Shown here piece after piece: positions 21,501 to 33,520 of a stretch of 64,000 nucleotides of DNA. The stretch covers positions 4,465,607 to 4,529,606 of the forward strand of contig CM069448.1 of assembly GCA_035610835.1 (NCBI GenBank), read 5' to 3'. Under the pieces are notes generated by a model that saw only the letters and a program-made list of their open reading frames with translations, did not search any database and was not told where the DNA came from. Position numbers and translations under genes: made by a program. The DNA is from Ophiura sarsii. Its lineage: Eukaryota > Echinodermata > Ophiuroidea > Amphilepidida > Ophiuridae. Position 1 is the first letter of the stretch; each line of letters begins with the position of its first letter.

Positions 21501-24500
21501 GGTCTTAGTTTTGTAGATCGGGTAGTCAAATTCGGCAACTTAATTTGTATCGGAAATACTGTGTATCTCGTACGACATGAATTCCATTGCAAGTTTTGTT
21601 GGTCTGCTGTGGTTTTGGTCAGAACTTGGTATGGGTGGGATGATGGGGTGGGTGGTAGCTCCGAGGTGGATGGGTGGGGGCCCGGGGGGGGGGGGAATTA
21701 TTTTTTTTATTTTTTTATTTTTTATTATAATGGATAAAAAGTACTTGATCTATGGTAAAAAAATACCCCTCCCACCCCTTGACCCACACCCCAGACCTAG
21801 TGATTGTCTTGTACTCCCTGAATAATAAAATACTAACTAATACTACTGGACTACTTCCAGTTAACCCCCCCCCCACCACCCCATGACCCCCGGACTAATC
21901 CTAGATCACTTCCGGTTAACCCATCACACCACCCACACGACCCCGGACCAATCCTAGATCACTTCCAGTTAACCCCCACACCACCCCCATGACCCCCAGA
22001 CTAATCCTAGATCACTTCCGGTTAACCCCCACACCACTCGCATGACCCCCTGACTAAAACTACTGGACTACTTGCAGTTAACCCCCACACCACCCCCATG
22101 ACCCCCGGACTAATCCTAGATCACTTCCGGTTAATCACCACACCACCCACACGACCCCCGGACCAATCCTAGATCACTTCTGGTTAACCATCACACCACC
22201 CACACGACCCCCGGATCAATCCTAGATCACTTGCGGTTAACCCCCACATCACCCAAATGACCCCCGGACTAATCCTAGATCACTTCCAGTCAACCCCTAC
22301 ACCACCCCCGAACTAATCCTAGATCACTTCCGGGTCTTAGTTTTGTACCTGGTCAGGTCTTAGTTTTGTACTTCCGGGTCTTAGTTTTGTACCTGGTCAG
22401 GTCTTAGTTTTGTACTTCCGGGTCTTAGTTTTGTACCTGGTAGGGTCTTAGTTTTGTAGATCGGGTAGTCAAATTCGGCAACTTAATTTGTATCGGAAAT
22501 ACTGTGTATCTCGTACGACATGAATTCCATTGCAAGTTTTGTTGGTCTGCTGTGGTTTTGGTCAGAACTTGGTATGGGTGGGATGATGGGGTGGGGTGGT
22601 AGCTCCGAGGTGGATGGGTGGGGGCCCGGGGGGGGGGGAATTATTTTTTTATTTTTTTTATTTTTTATTATAATGGATAAAAAGTACTTGATCTATGGTA
22701 AAAAAATACCCCTCCCACCCCTTGACCCACACCCCAGACCTAGTGATTGTCTTGTACTCCCTGAATAATAAAATACTAACTAATACTACTGGACTACTTC
22801 CAGTTACCCCCCCCCCCCCACCACCCCATGACCCCCGGACTAATCCTAGATCACTTCCGGTTAACCCATCACACCACCCACACGACCCCGGACCAATCCT
22901 AGATCACTTCCAGTTAACCCCCACACCACCCCCATGACCCCCAGACTAATCCTAGATCACTTCCGGTTAACCCCCACACCACCCCATGACCCCCGGACTA
23001 ATCCTAGATCACTTCCAGTCAACCCCTACACCACCCCCGAACTAATCCTAGATCACTTCCGGGTCTTAGTTTTGTACCTGGTCAGGTCTTAGTTTTGTAC
23101 TTCCGGGTCTTAGTTTTGTACCTGGTCAGGTCTTAGTTTTGTACTTCCGGGTCTTAGTTTTGTACCTGGTAGGGTCTTAGTTTTGTAGATCGGGTAGTCA
23201 AATTCGGCAACTTAATTTGTATCGGAAATACTTTGTATCTCGTACGACATGAATTCCATTGCAAGTTTTGTTGGTCTGCTGTGGTTTTGGTCAGAACTTG
23301 GTATGGGTGGGATGATGGGGTGGGGTGGTAGCTCCGAGGTGGATGGGTGGGGGCCCGGGGGGGGGGGAATTATTTTTTTTATTTTTTTATTTTTTTTTAT
23401 AATGGATAAAAAGTACTTGATCTATGGTAAAAAAATACCCCTCCCACCCCTTGACCCACACCCCAGACCTAGTGATTGTCTTGTACTCCCTGAATAATGA
23501 AATACTAACTAATACTACTGGACTACTTCCAGTTAACCCCCCCCCCCCCCACCACCCCATGACCCCCGGACTAATCCTAGATCACTTCCGGTTAACCCAT
23601 CACACCACCCACACGACCCCGGACCAATCCTAGATCACTTCCAGTTAACCCCCACACCACCCCCATGACCCCCAGACTAATCCTAGATCACTTCCAGTTA
23701 ACCCCCACACCACCCCATGACCCCCGGACTAATCCTAGATCACTTCCGGTTAACCCCCACACCACCCATACGACCCCCGGACCAATCCTAGATCACTTGC
23801 GGTTAACCCCCACACCACCCACACGACCCCCGGACCAATTCTAGATCACTTGCGGTTAACCCCAACATCCTCCATACGACCCCCGGACTACATCCAGTTA
23901 ACCCCCACACCACCCCCATGACCCCCGGACTAATCCTAGATCACTTCCGGTTAACCCCCATACCACCCACACCACCCCCGGACTAATCCTAGATCACTTC
24001 CGGGTCTTAGTTTTGTACCTGGTCAGGTCTTAGTTTTGTACTAGGGTCTTAGTTTTGTACCTGGTTGGGTCTTAGTTTTGTACTCGGGTCTTAGTTTTGT
24101 ACCTGGTCAGGTCTTAGTTTTGTACTCGGGTCTTAGTTTTGTACCTGGTCGGGTCTTAGTTTTGTACTTGGGTCTTAGTTTTGTACCTGGTTGGGTCTTA
24201 GTTTTGTACTCGGGTCTTAGTTTTGTACCTGGTCGGGTCTTAGTTTTGTACTTGGGTCTTAGTTTTGTACCTGGTTGGGTCTTAGTTTTGTACTCGGGTC
24301 TTAGTTTTGTACCTGGTTGGGTCTTAGTTTTGTACTCGGGTCTTAGTTTTGTACCTGGTTGGGTCTTAGTTTTGTACTCGGGTCTTAGTTTTGTACCTGG
24401 TTGGGTCTTAGTTTTGTACTCGGGTCTTAGTTTTGTACCTAGTCAGGTCTTAGTTTTGTAGGTCTTAGGTCTTAGGTCTTAGGTCTTAGGTCTTAGGTCT

Positions 24501-24515
24501 TAGTTTTGTAGACAC
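18546..24515 (-). repeat. Composite satellite, right block (reverse orientation), higher-order repeats
   Basis: Reverse complement of the left block's components. Clusters of gggtcttagttttgtacc start at about 19761, 20571, 21340, 22327, 23057 and 23997, giving higher-order periods of about 810, 769, 987, 730 and 940 bp. Several neighbouring higher-order units are almost identical over hundreds of bases, for example around 21577 and 22520, which implies recent duplication or gene conversion. The block ends in a dense 40-bp alternation (24000-24460) and a 7-mer run ggtctta (about 24461-24500). It is interrupted by a transposon at 18710-19063. Confidence 0.92.
18710..19063. mobile_element. 354-bp MITE with CTAG target duplication
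   Basis: The ends are inverted: GGAAGGTTCATAA at the left, TTATGAACGTACC at the right, with both arms continuing into a gggggggctggaaaat stretch. CTAG occurs at 18706-18709 and 19064-19067. Uninterrupted paralogous sites (gacctagtgattgtc, for example near 21027, 21797 and 22740) show one CTAG, which proves insertion with a 4-bp duplication. The interior is rich in gaccccccc/tttttt stretches and has no ORF. Confidence 0.88.
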
Positions 24516-26330
24516 CCGAAATTGGTGGCGTAGCCAAAGAGGAGTGGGAGGGGGCGAGGCCGAGGGGCAAAATGCCCTGACTGTCGTGTCGGTTGAGACT
24601 TGGCACTAATTTGACAAGAGGAAGGAATTGATATGATGGTCAAAAGTACACAGATGGAAAATGTTCGCTCGCTACGCGCACATGTCTCCAAAATGCAATA
24701 TGTTTGGGTATAAGCTTGTTTACAGTCAGTAGTCAAGCACGCAAAAAGGGGCTTGTTTTGTTTTCCCGCACACAGGAGCTCACAGACACTTTGCCACATT
24801 TTTATTATTATTATTTTGTTTTTTTCGATTTTTACCATATTTCGTTATCCAATTAGGCCGTGTTTGGTATCATTTTGAAGGAGAGGGTATATTTTAATAA
24901 CATCTGAATTTAAATTTATAAAAATAATTTAGCATCAGAAAGTATTTTATAACTGAAAAAACTCCGAAATTATGTACTTTACGAAGCACTTATTTACCAA
25001 TAAATTTTCATTGCAATTGATAAAAAGTAGTGTAGCAGGCACTTAATAATATGAACATTATGAAAACCCATGTTTTTGTTCTAAAATGACCGTAAGTGAG
25101 TCAAGAACACGGAGTTTGTACAATTTTCACATTACCAGACCCCCCTACTCTGCTTCCACTCTTGCACGCGCAGTCTACGTATGTGTCTCTGCGTGCACAA
25201 ACACACGGCGTCCCCCATTTCCAACTGTGTACGTCTCACAGCGTTGGTATAACAGTCACGCCACTTAATTAGCATTTCAAAAGAGGCGCGTCTAGACAAA
25301 CAAGTACATTGTATGCACCGTAGACTATTACAGACGAGACTGGGTCAATAAAGCTGATATGTATATAATATTGCAAGTAATATTCTTGGTACGATAGAGT
25401 CACTGCACATCTCCCATTTTTTGATAGTAGGAGGATATACCGTTGATCCTTACAATACAAGGCTAAACTGTTTATTTTCTTCTATAAGTGGGTCAAGAAC
25501 ACGGACTTTGGTAAGCCTCTTTTCCAGAATGAACAGAAAACATGTACGGCTAAAATAGCATTTCAAAGCAGAAATGTGCCTGCGAACATGACTTTAGCAT
25601 ATCAAATAATTGAGTAATCTTTTATTATTCCGCTTCGTGAAGATCCACTCAGTCACATGACGTTAAACTTGATTTAAATGTATATTTTGTTGGCATTGTA
25701 TAAGGCTGACATTTGCCATATGAATTGCACGTGATTGACATTCTCTTTACCAGGGAAAACAAAATCGCGTCGTCAACAATAGACTCACTCAACGTTGGCA
25801 GCTGAGTGGTTTAGAGCCAAAATGTACCTCAATCGTAGCAAATATTAGGGGAATGTCAAAAATGTTCGCGCTACGCGATGATTTCTTTTGTCACAATAAT
25901 CTTGTCGGTTCACTTTCATTTCTCCCCCCCCCCTATGAAATACCTAGCTACGCCACTGAAAACAATGTTTCATGTACACGAAGCACTATTACTTCTGTGT
26001 TTTTTTATTTTAAAACAATCCATGGCTCAAGTTCCTAGTGTTGTTGTTTATCATTTCTGTTTTTAAAAGTATCTAATACATGTGCCATTTGTTTCAAAAT
26101 ATCTTGATAATTTTTGATAATTATTTATCATCAAAGAAAATTATAATTTTTACCAAAGAAAAGAACGGCAGAATCATAAAATCAACACGTCAGAGATATA
26201 ATATACAATAAATATGATCAAAGAAGTGTATTTTCTCTATTTTGTGTACCGTACAGTTTCTTATGTTGTATACGGCAATTCGTCTTTAATACAATGGTTT
26301 TTAATCAAACATGAGGGTATATCAAGCCAT
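24516..26330. other. No gene seen
   Basis: AT-rich sequence with short ORFs only. The phrase gtcaagaacacgga occurs twice (about 25099 and 25493). No domain, tRNA or clear element. Confidence 0.5.
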
Positions 26331-26335
26331 GAAAA

Positions 26336-26426
26336 TTTCGCCATTTATTGCGTACGTAACTCGAGGGGGGAGGGGGGGGGGGTAAAAAGTTACGTACGCT
26401 CTGTACGTAAGTGAAAATGGCGATAA
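26336..26426. repeat. Short inverted element around a poly-G tract
   Basis: tttcgccatttattgcgtac, then gtaactcg, a G-rich core, and then agttacgtacgctc and gtgaaaatggcga form an imperfect inverted repeat. Probably a small MITE. Confidence 0.4.
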
Positions 26427-26501
26427 TTTTGGACGACCCCTAAATGACCAATCGGATCATTACATTATCGTTTTGGGTTATTACTCTACCACTTCGGGGC
26501 A

Positions 26502-27108
26502 ATAACCCTAACGCTACTACGTCTCACAGTCACCTCACAGCCAGCACCACGTGGCTTGCGCGCGCACAAGTTCTATCTCCTGTAGCACTAAACTACGGGT
26601 ATATATGGTCTCCGATTTCTTAGCCTGTGAAGCCCTCCCCCCGTGGCTGAGTGTTAGTATATCTCGCCTGTCACGCGGCCGACCCGGGTTCAACTCCCGG
26701 CGCCGGCGGACATAATTGTTCCCATTTTTTATTTAACCCCCTCCCCCTGTTCTTCGTTCCATCCCCACTGCCACGTTCTAGGGTTAGGGTTAATACGACA
26801 CCACACAGTGCATTTTTATAACCCTAACGCTACTACGTCTCACAGTCACCTCACAGCCAGCACCACGTGGCTTGCGCGCGCACAAGTTCTATCTCCTGTA
26901 GCACTAAACTACGGGTATATATGGTCTCCGATTTCTTAGCCTGTGAAGCCCTCCCCCCGTGGCTGAGTGTTAGTATATCTCGCCTGTCACGCGGCCGACC
27001 CGGGTTCAACTCCCGGCGCCGGCGGACATAATTTTTCCCATTTTTTATTTAACCCCCTCCCCCTGTTCTTCGTTCCATCCCCACTGCCACGTTCTAGGGT
27101 TAGGGTTA
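26502..27108 (+). mobile_element. Tandem pair of 316-bp elements with tRNA-Asp-like block and CCCTAAC ends
   Basis: Two nearly identical copies begin ataaccctaacgctactacg at 26502 and 26818 and end gttagggttaa at about 26792 and 27108, so the tips are inverted. Each holds a tRNA-like block (26641-26705 and 26957-27021) with GTTAGTATA, the anticodon loop CTGTCAC with GTC anticodon, and a perfect T-arm CCGGG-TTCAACT-CCCGG, most like tRNA-Asp. The acceptor stem is not preserved, so these are tRNA-derived repeats rather than working tRNA genes. Confidence 0.7.
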
Positions 27109-27194
27109 AACTACCATTTGAGGTCATAAATAAACTAAATAATAACATTTTTGAGAAATCACAAGCTTTACTAATACGTCGTATATCAACATTT

Positions 27195-27547
27195 GTGAGA
27201 CTTAATAATAATAATAATAATATTACCGTTCTTATATAGCGCTTTCCACAATGCAAGCACAGTCCCAAAGCGCTTTTGAAATCAATTATTATCGCTGCCA
27301 GTTTAGATATCAGAATCCTTTGGTCGCTACACTTAGGCGGCTACCAGTCGACAAGTGCACAAGCCTATCAGCACTACTTAGATTTTGATATCCTAACAGC
27401 TCCCCAAATATCGCTTGGGTTGACGAAGCAATTGAGACTAAGTACCTTGCCCAAGGATACAAACATGTTGGCCGTAGCGGGGCTCGAACTCACAATCTTT
27501 GCATCGTGAGACCGGCGTCTTATCCACTAGACCACACACGCTCTCGA
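27195..27547 (-). mobile_element. tRNA-derived SINE
   Basis: On the minus strand the head (about 27547-27480) reads GTGTGGTCTAGTGGATAAGAC (A box) and GAGTTCGAGCCC (B box). A conserved body follows (ttgggcaaggtacttagtct, then ccaagcgatatttgggg), ending in an (ATT)n tail at about 27216-27199. A second copy is at 37962-38297. Confidence 0.78.
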
Positions 27548-27885
27548 CTTAACTACTTTAATTATCCATTCGTTTGTGTTGGTTAAGTTTTGATTTATCA
27601 ACTACAGTATGGTTTTTATGTTTTTCTAAAGACATTTATGGTACATGTAGCAGGTTCATAGCAGATATTTATTTCAAATTTGTGTCGTTAACTTATTATG
27701 TCACTATGATATGATCTCAAACGAATGATTTTCTGAAAATCTGCTCTTAATAACCAAAATGGCATCTTGATGATAACTTAAACCTTTTTGTATTTTGTTT
27801 CGAAATTGTTCAAAGTAAAATACGAAATGCTTAATTTTAATAGGTCCTTCAATCCACGAAATTCAAATTGAGTTAAAACAAAGAA
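27548..27885. other. No gene seen
   Basis: AT-rich spacer between the SINE and the TTA-flanked element. Nothing recognised. Confidence 0.5.
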
Positions 27886-27888
27886 TTA

Positions 27889-28748
27889 GGGACCGTTCAT
27901 TATTTATGGTGGAGGGAGGTTGGGACAATTTCGAGACTTGTATGTTAAAATTACCTAACCCCCCTACAGCTGAAACTGAAAATTACATGACCCCCCCTGC
28001 TAACCAGTAGCTTTTTACACAACCCCCCCCCCCCCCCGCCCCCCATCCCCGAAAAAAAAAATCAACTTGTCACATACTTACGGGGCTGTCTTTACCTTTG
28101 GAATTTTGTTCATGGATACGTTGGCAAATTTTGTTTGTGCCCTATCTGAACGGCCAATAATTTTATGATGCCCCTTCTTTTTATTGTGTGAAATTAGTAA
28201 TGGCGAGCGTAGCGATTTGGATTTTTTCTTCATATTTATACATTTTGGGTGTCTTTATAACCTGAACAAGTTAGAACATTATGAGCAGAAACGTATAATC
28301 CAGTGAAACGTTCTACTTTTGTGAGCATTGGTGCAAAGCAGAGATGAGGTGAAAAGCATGCAATAAATCACATTTTTAAATCATGAAATTGGATTTTGTA
28401 ACATTATACACCCTGTGGCTCTAATGTCTCGACCGTTGATGATTATATAGATGTTTTTTCACCATATCATCGATTTGCTGTCCAGAAGTCGTCTCATAGA
28501 AGAAAAAAATTGAAGTCGATAGGTTTTAAGAAAATATGCGCGAAGCGCAGAAAAAAATGGCATCTACACTCCAAAATAGCCTCTAACATCACTCCAATCA
28601 CCACCATCTTTAGTTTAAACAAATTTACACAACCCCCCCTGTTCAAGAATAAAAAGTTACATAACCCCCCTATTTCAACATATGAAAGTTACATGACCCC
28701 CCTATATTTTACCCAACCCCCCCTCCACCATAAATAATGAACGGTCCC
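27889..28748. mobile_element. 860-bp TIR element with TTA target duplication (PIF/Harbinger-like)
   Basis: GGGACCGTTCATTATTTATG at the left is perfectly mirrored at the right end. TTA at 27886-27888 and 28749-28751 gives the 3-bp duplication usual for PIF/Harbinger. The interior has C-rich runs and repeated phrases such as ttacataacccccc. There is no transposase ORF, so it is non-autonomous. A truncated copy of the opposite end starts at 54249. Confidence 0.85.
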
Positions 28749-28774
28749 TTAATAAAGCAACCTTTCAAAACTTA

Positions 28775-29225
28775 AAGATGAACCAAGTCTAGGAGTCGCG
28801 CAATTAGCGCTAATAACGCTAATTGCACTTGATTAGCGGTCTTGTGCTAATAACGCTAATTGCACTAGATTAGCACTCTGGCGCAATTAGCGCAATTAGC
28901 GCGATATTCTGTGTTTCTATCATCATGATCATTGTAAGCGCTAAAGTGCAAATTCTGAAGATGAACCAAGTCTAGGAGTCGCGCAATTAGCGCTAATAGC
29001 GTTAATTGCACTTGATTAGCGGCCATGCGTTAATAACGCTAATGTTTATTGATTAACACTCTGGCGCAATTAGCGTAATTATCGCGACATGCCCTCGTCC
29101 TAGCGTTGTAAGCGCTAAAGTGAAATTTTTCACGATGAAGCAAGCCTGGGAGCTGCGCAATTAGCGCTAAATTGCGCTTGATTAGCGGTCTGGCGCTAAT
29201 AACGCTAATTTTCGTTGATTAGCAC
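28775..29225. repeat. Three tandem about 180-bp units packed with GCGCTAAT/ATTAGCGC
   Basis: Units start near 28775, 28958 and 29133 with gatgaaccaagtctaggag or a variant. Within each unit the 8-mer GCGCTAAT and its complement recur many times, giving dense self-complementarity. The units are diverged, and the third lacks some of the central part. Confidence 0.8.
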
Positions 29226-29329
29226 TCACAGATTACTCAATGTAGTGACACGAATAGGCAAAATATTTAATTTTAATATTTACCATTCATGCCTTTATAT
29301 TATATTTCTATATCGTATATAAAGCTCTC

Positions 29330-31450
29330 ACTTTTAGTTAAAGGCTTTTTAGAGACACCCTGTATAATTATGATTTACTCTAGTAAAAAGTTAATGTATA
29401 CTAGTATTAACCAGGCAATGTCTAAAATCCTCACTAGCCCCCAACACCTTATTTCCCTAATGCACCAAAATTGAAACTGAATTCGCGCGAAGGACGCAGA
29501 AAAGACCCTTCTATTGAATCATGAAAACTTGCGTCATATCATTATCAACGACATTTACGTACGTTTGAATGGCAGTTAATGTCTTGAGAATGAACACGCA
29601 GAAATGACCCCTCTATTGAATCACATATAAAAATTCTCCGCAAACACAACCTTTTTAGAGACACCCTGTGAGTCATACGACGTGTGTATTAAGGTGATTC
29701 GAGTGTCCTCCGGAACCCTGCGGGGCTCTATATAAACATGCTCCGCAAGGACAACATTTTTAGAGACACCCTGTGTAATTATGATTTACTCTAGTAAAAA
29801 GTTTAATGCATTTAAGTATTAATCTGGCAATGTCTGGAATGAAATCAGCGTTAGATTACGTTTGAATAGTATTTTTTTCTTCTATGTAAAATAACATTGA
29901 GAGTAATGTTGCAACATTGAGAACAAAGTCAAACAATGTGGACAATGAGTCATGTGACGTATTAGTGTATTAATGTGATTCGTGTGTCCTCCGGAACCCC
30001 GTTGCGGTGCTCTATAAACATGCTCCGTTAACACAACCTTTTTAGAGACACCCTGTATAATTATGATTTACTCTAGGTGAAAATGTAGGCATATAAGTAT
30101 TAACCTCGCAATGTCTGGAATACATCTATCCCCCCACTAGGCCCCAACACCTTATTTCTGAACACTCCCTAATGCAACAACATTGAAACTGAATTCGGGC
30201 GAAGCACGCAGAAATGACCCCTCCCTTGAATCTCATATAAACATGCTCCGCAAACACAACCTTTTTAGCCCAACACCTTATTTCCAGACACTCCCTAATG
30301 CAACAAAATTGAAACTGAATTCGCGCGAAGGACGCAGAAATGACCCTTCTATTGAATCATGAAAACTTGCGTCATATCATTATCAACGACATTTACGTAC
30401 GTTTGAATGGCAGTTAATGTCTTGAGAATAGACACGCATAAATTACCCCTCTGTTGTTGAATCACATATGCGCAAACACAACCTTTTTAGAGACACCCTG
30501 TGAGTCATACGACGTATCAGTGTATTAATGTGATTTGTGTGTCCTTCGGAACACTGCAGTGCTCTATATAAACATGCTCCGAAAGCACAACCTTTTCAAA
30601 GATTATGATTTACTCCAGTAAAAAGTAAACGCATTTAGGTATTAGACTGGCAATGTCGGAGATGTAAATAATCAGAGTGAGATTTACGGTGACGTATTAG
30701 TACATATAAATGTAATTCGTGTGTCCTCCGGAACCCTGCGGGGCTCTATATAAACATGCTCCGCAAGCACAACCTTTTTAGAGACACCCTATATAATTAT
30801 GATTTACTCTAGTAACAAGTTTAATGCATTTAAGTATTAATCTGGCAATGTCTGGAATGAAATCAGCGTTAGATTACGTTTGAATAGTATTTTTTTCTTC
30901 TATGTAAAATAACATTGAGAGTAATGTTGCAACATTGAGAACAAAGTCAAACAATGTGGACAATGAGTCATGTGACGTATTAGTGTATCAATGTGATTCG
31001 TGTGTCCTCCGGAACCCTGCGGGGCTTTATATAAATATGCTCCGTCAACGCAACCTTTTTAGAGACACCCTGTATAATTATGATTTACTCTAATGTAATG
31101 CATATAAGTATTAACCTGGCAATGTCTGGAATACATCTATCCCCCCACTAGCCCCCAACACCTTATTTCTGAACACTCCCTAATGCAACAAAATTGAAAC
31201 TGAATTCGGGCGAAGCATGCAGAAATGACCCCCTCCCTTGAATCTCATATAAACATGCTCCGCAAACACAACCTTTTTAGCCCAACACCTTATTGAATGG
31301 CAGTTAATGTCTTGAGAATAGACACGCAGAAATTACCCCTCTGTTGTTGAATCACATATAAAAATGCTCCGCAAACACAACCTTTTTAGAGACACCCTGT
31401 GAGTCATACGACGATTTGTGTGTCCTTCGGAACACTGCAGTGCTCTAAAT
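29330..31450 (+). repeat. Mosaic repeat block with recurrent TATA-box-like segment
   Basis: Two phrases recur: tttttagagacaccctgt (8 times, near 29346, 29648, 29757, 30041, 30488, 30776, 31058 and 31384) and gtgtcctccggaaccctgcg, followed by gggctctatataaacatgc (about 29705, 29983, 30537, 30721 and 31001). A segment at about 29770-30300 is repeated at about 30785-31300, shifted by about 1018 bp. One further unit lies at 32842-32984. The block resembles accumulated copies of a non-autonomous element. No ORF. Confidence 0.75.
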
Positions 31451-31567
31451 TCCTTTAAAAAGGAAAAGAAGCGGTCATATAAATTTAAAGAAACAGACAG
31501 CAGAGTGTGATATAGGTAACAAAAAGAGTGGTTATGTCATAAGTATTATTTATCAATATAACGTGAA

Positions 31568-31825
31568 TTGAAATCACTAACTAATGTTAATAATACTATA
31601 AAAAGATTCTCAGGCCACTGCTTTAGGAGTCAAGAATGTGTGTCAAAGCTGGTTCATTGGATACCAAAGCATGGGAGAAGAAAACCTGGAAGACCTGCCC
31701 TAACTTACATCGATGTGCTAAAACAGGACACTGGTTTGGATGTCGGAGACTTAAAGACAGCAATGCAGGACAGGAAGGTGTGGAGAGCCATTATAGATCG
31801 AGAACACAACTCGAATTAAGCAAGT
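31568..31825 (+). pseudogene. LINE fragment, C-terminal end of a reverse-transcriptase ORF
   Basis: The 83-codon frame contains RFSGHCFRS, KLVHWIPKHGRRKPGRP, TYIDVLKQDTGL and MQDRKVWRAII. I recognise this as the C-terminal tail found after the RT domain in many invertebrate non-LTR retrotransposons, where it typically reads GHC-R and HG-R-RGRP. No RT domain precedes it, so this is an isolated fragment. Confidence 0.65.
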
Positions 31826-32841
31826 AAGCATAATTATTCTAGACAAGTTTTATGAATCTATATGAGCATTATACTTGAAAATATGTGTTTTTATGGTTTT
31901 TAAGGGTTGAAAACAGGTTGGTTGCACAACAGTTGAAATGTTGTCTAACATATATTATTTTGATTATGATTGTTTCAATCTGTAACTCGGAACGTCAAGT
32001 GAAGTGGCTTTGTTAAAGATTGTCTACAACCAATACATTTGCGTATATCTATTTAGTTCTGTATATAAAAATGTTATTGTTTATACATTCTTAAGCATTA
32101 TTTTAACAGTAACAATAAGTACATTTTACAGATGTTCATATAACTTCTTTTTTGTGTGTTAATTAACAAAAAAAGCCATCACTTTTTAAATTCAAATGAA
32201 TATTTGAATACAGTCCAATGAATATTTGATACACAGTGAATTCGTACAACAATATTTACTTTACAAAAACTACGGAATTCGGTAACTTTATTAATCCCTA
32301 ACCGATTTCCACCGTCCAAACGAGAAACTATATCAATAAAGACACGTTATTTTCATATTTTGTCTTTAAACTTTCCTAAAACAATAAAAAAACGTTGATT
32401 TTGTTAAAGCACTTTATCTTAGGCACTCAATCAAGATGTAATTATTGCTGGTCCTATACAGTCCATGAATTGCCCGCAGCTGTGTAAACAGACACCTCCC
32501 TGGTGTAAACAACTTTTATTTGATCAGATATGCAGTGTTGCCAGACAACATCACAAATGTCGCCTAAAATATCTCAAGCCAATGCCAAAAGGTAGCCCAA
32601 TACATACAAAACCTGTTTAAGCACACGTTAAACCACAGTTAAACAAGGTTTAGTTGAAAAAGGTCAGTAGCACTCATTGGTGATAGTAATGCGCTACAAC
32701 AGAGAGGATCTGTTTTTATGTAGTGTGACATACGTAAAATATAAGGGATTTATTGTAGCATGTAAACCGTAGGTAAGATGTCGTTTTCCCATATGTCAAA
32801 ACCTACCCATAAAGGAGGCGAAGGCCGTTGCCCCGCCTCCA
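31826..32841. other. No gene seen
   Basis: AT-rich sequence after the LINE fragment. May include its 3' UTR. No other feature recognised. Confidence 0.45.
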
Positions 32842-33520
32842 AAAAGTAAATACATTTAGGTATTAGACTGGCAATGTCGGGGATGTAATCAGCGTGAGAT
32901 TTACGGTGACGTATTCGTACATATAAATGTAATTCGTGTGTCCTCCGGAACCCTGCGGGGCTCTATATAAACATGCTCCGCAAGAAGCATGTTTTGTAAC
33001 CATTTTCTGTTGCACCAAACAAAATACCATGGAAATGGTGTATGTATTTCAACCAAAAAACAAATCAAAACACCGCAGTCTAAAAATAGTACAGGAAACC
33101 AATAAAGTTGATTTGTGTGCATGGAAGGGGGGTTGGGGGTACCGTCTGAAGAACAATCTAGGTATATATGACAGCCACAACTCACCATTTATTCAAAGAT
33201 TTTCTGATTTATTAGACAACCCCATCCCCACAACAATTGGGAGATTTCTCCTTAGTCAAACAAGATGAGCTATTATGTCTCTCTGTTGGGAGTCTAATAA
33301 CATCTCCTCTTTGATTGAATCAACAAGGCTAAACAAATATAGCTTTGACTCCATCACAGACTGCAGGACTGTTGAAATAAACTGCATAGGTAGGCCTACA
33401 TGTAATTTACAAAGACTGCAAACATGGCGGCCCCCACTTATGTCTAGAAAGACCAAAATGTGTAAGTTCTTGCAATAACATGCTATAAGGGTGGCTTCTC
33501 CCCCCTCCCCCCCCCCCCAA
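32842..33520. repeat. Dispersed repeat, copy 1 (fused to a unit of the 29-31 kb block)
   Basis: 32842-32984 is a unit of the 29-31 kb mosaic with the TATA-like segment. From 32985 (gaagcatg) to about 33520 the sequence matches 48150-48670 with few differences, including aacaccgcagtctaaaaata, gggagatttctccttagtc and caaatatagctttgactcc. It is a medium-copy repeat of unknown class. ORFs on both strands here are incidental. Confidence 0.7.

Noticed and set aside
24078..24461. ORF repeating YSGLSFVPG
   Set aside because: Pure translation of the gggtcttagttttgtacc satellite; the similar ORFs at 20906-23633 are satellite too.
26641..27021. Functional tRNA-Asp genes
   Set aside because: Anticodon loop and T-arm are good but the acceptor stem is not paired and both copies sit inside a dimeric repeat.
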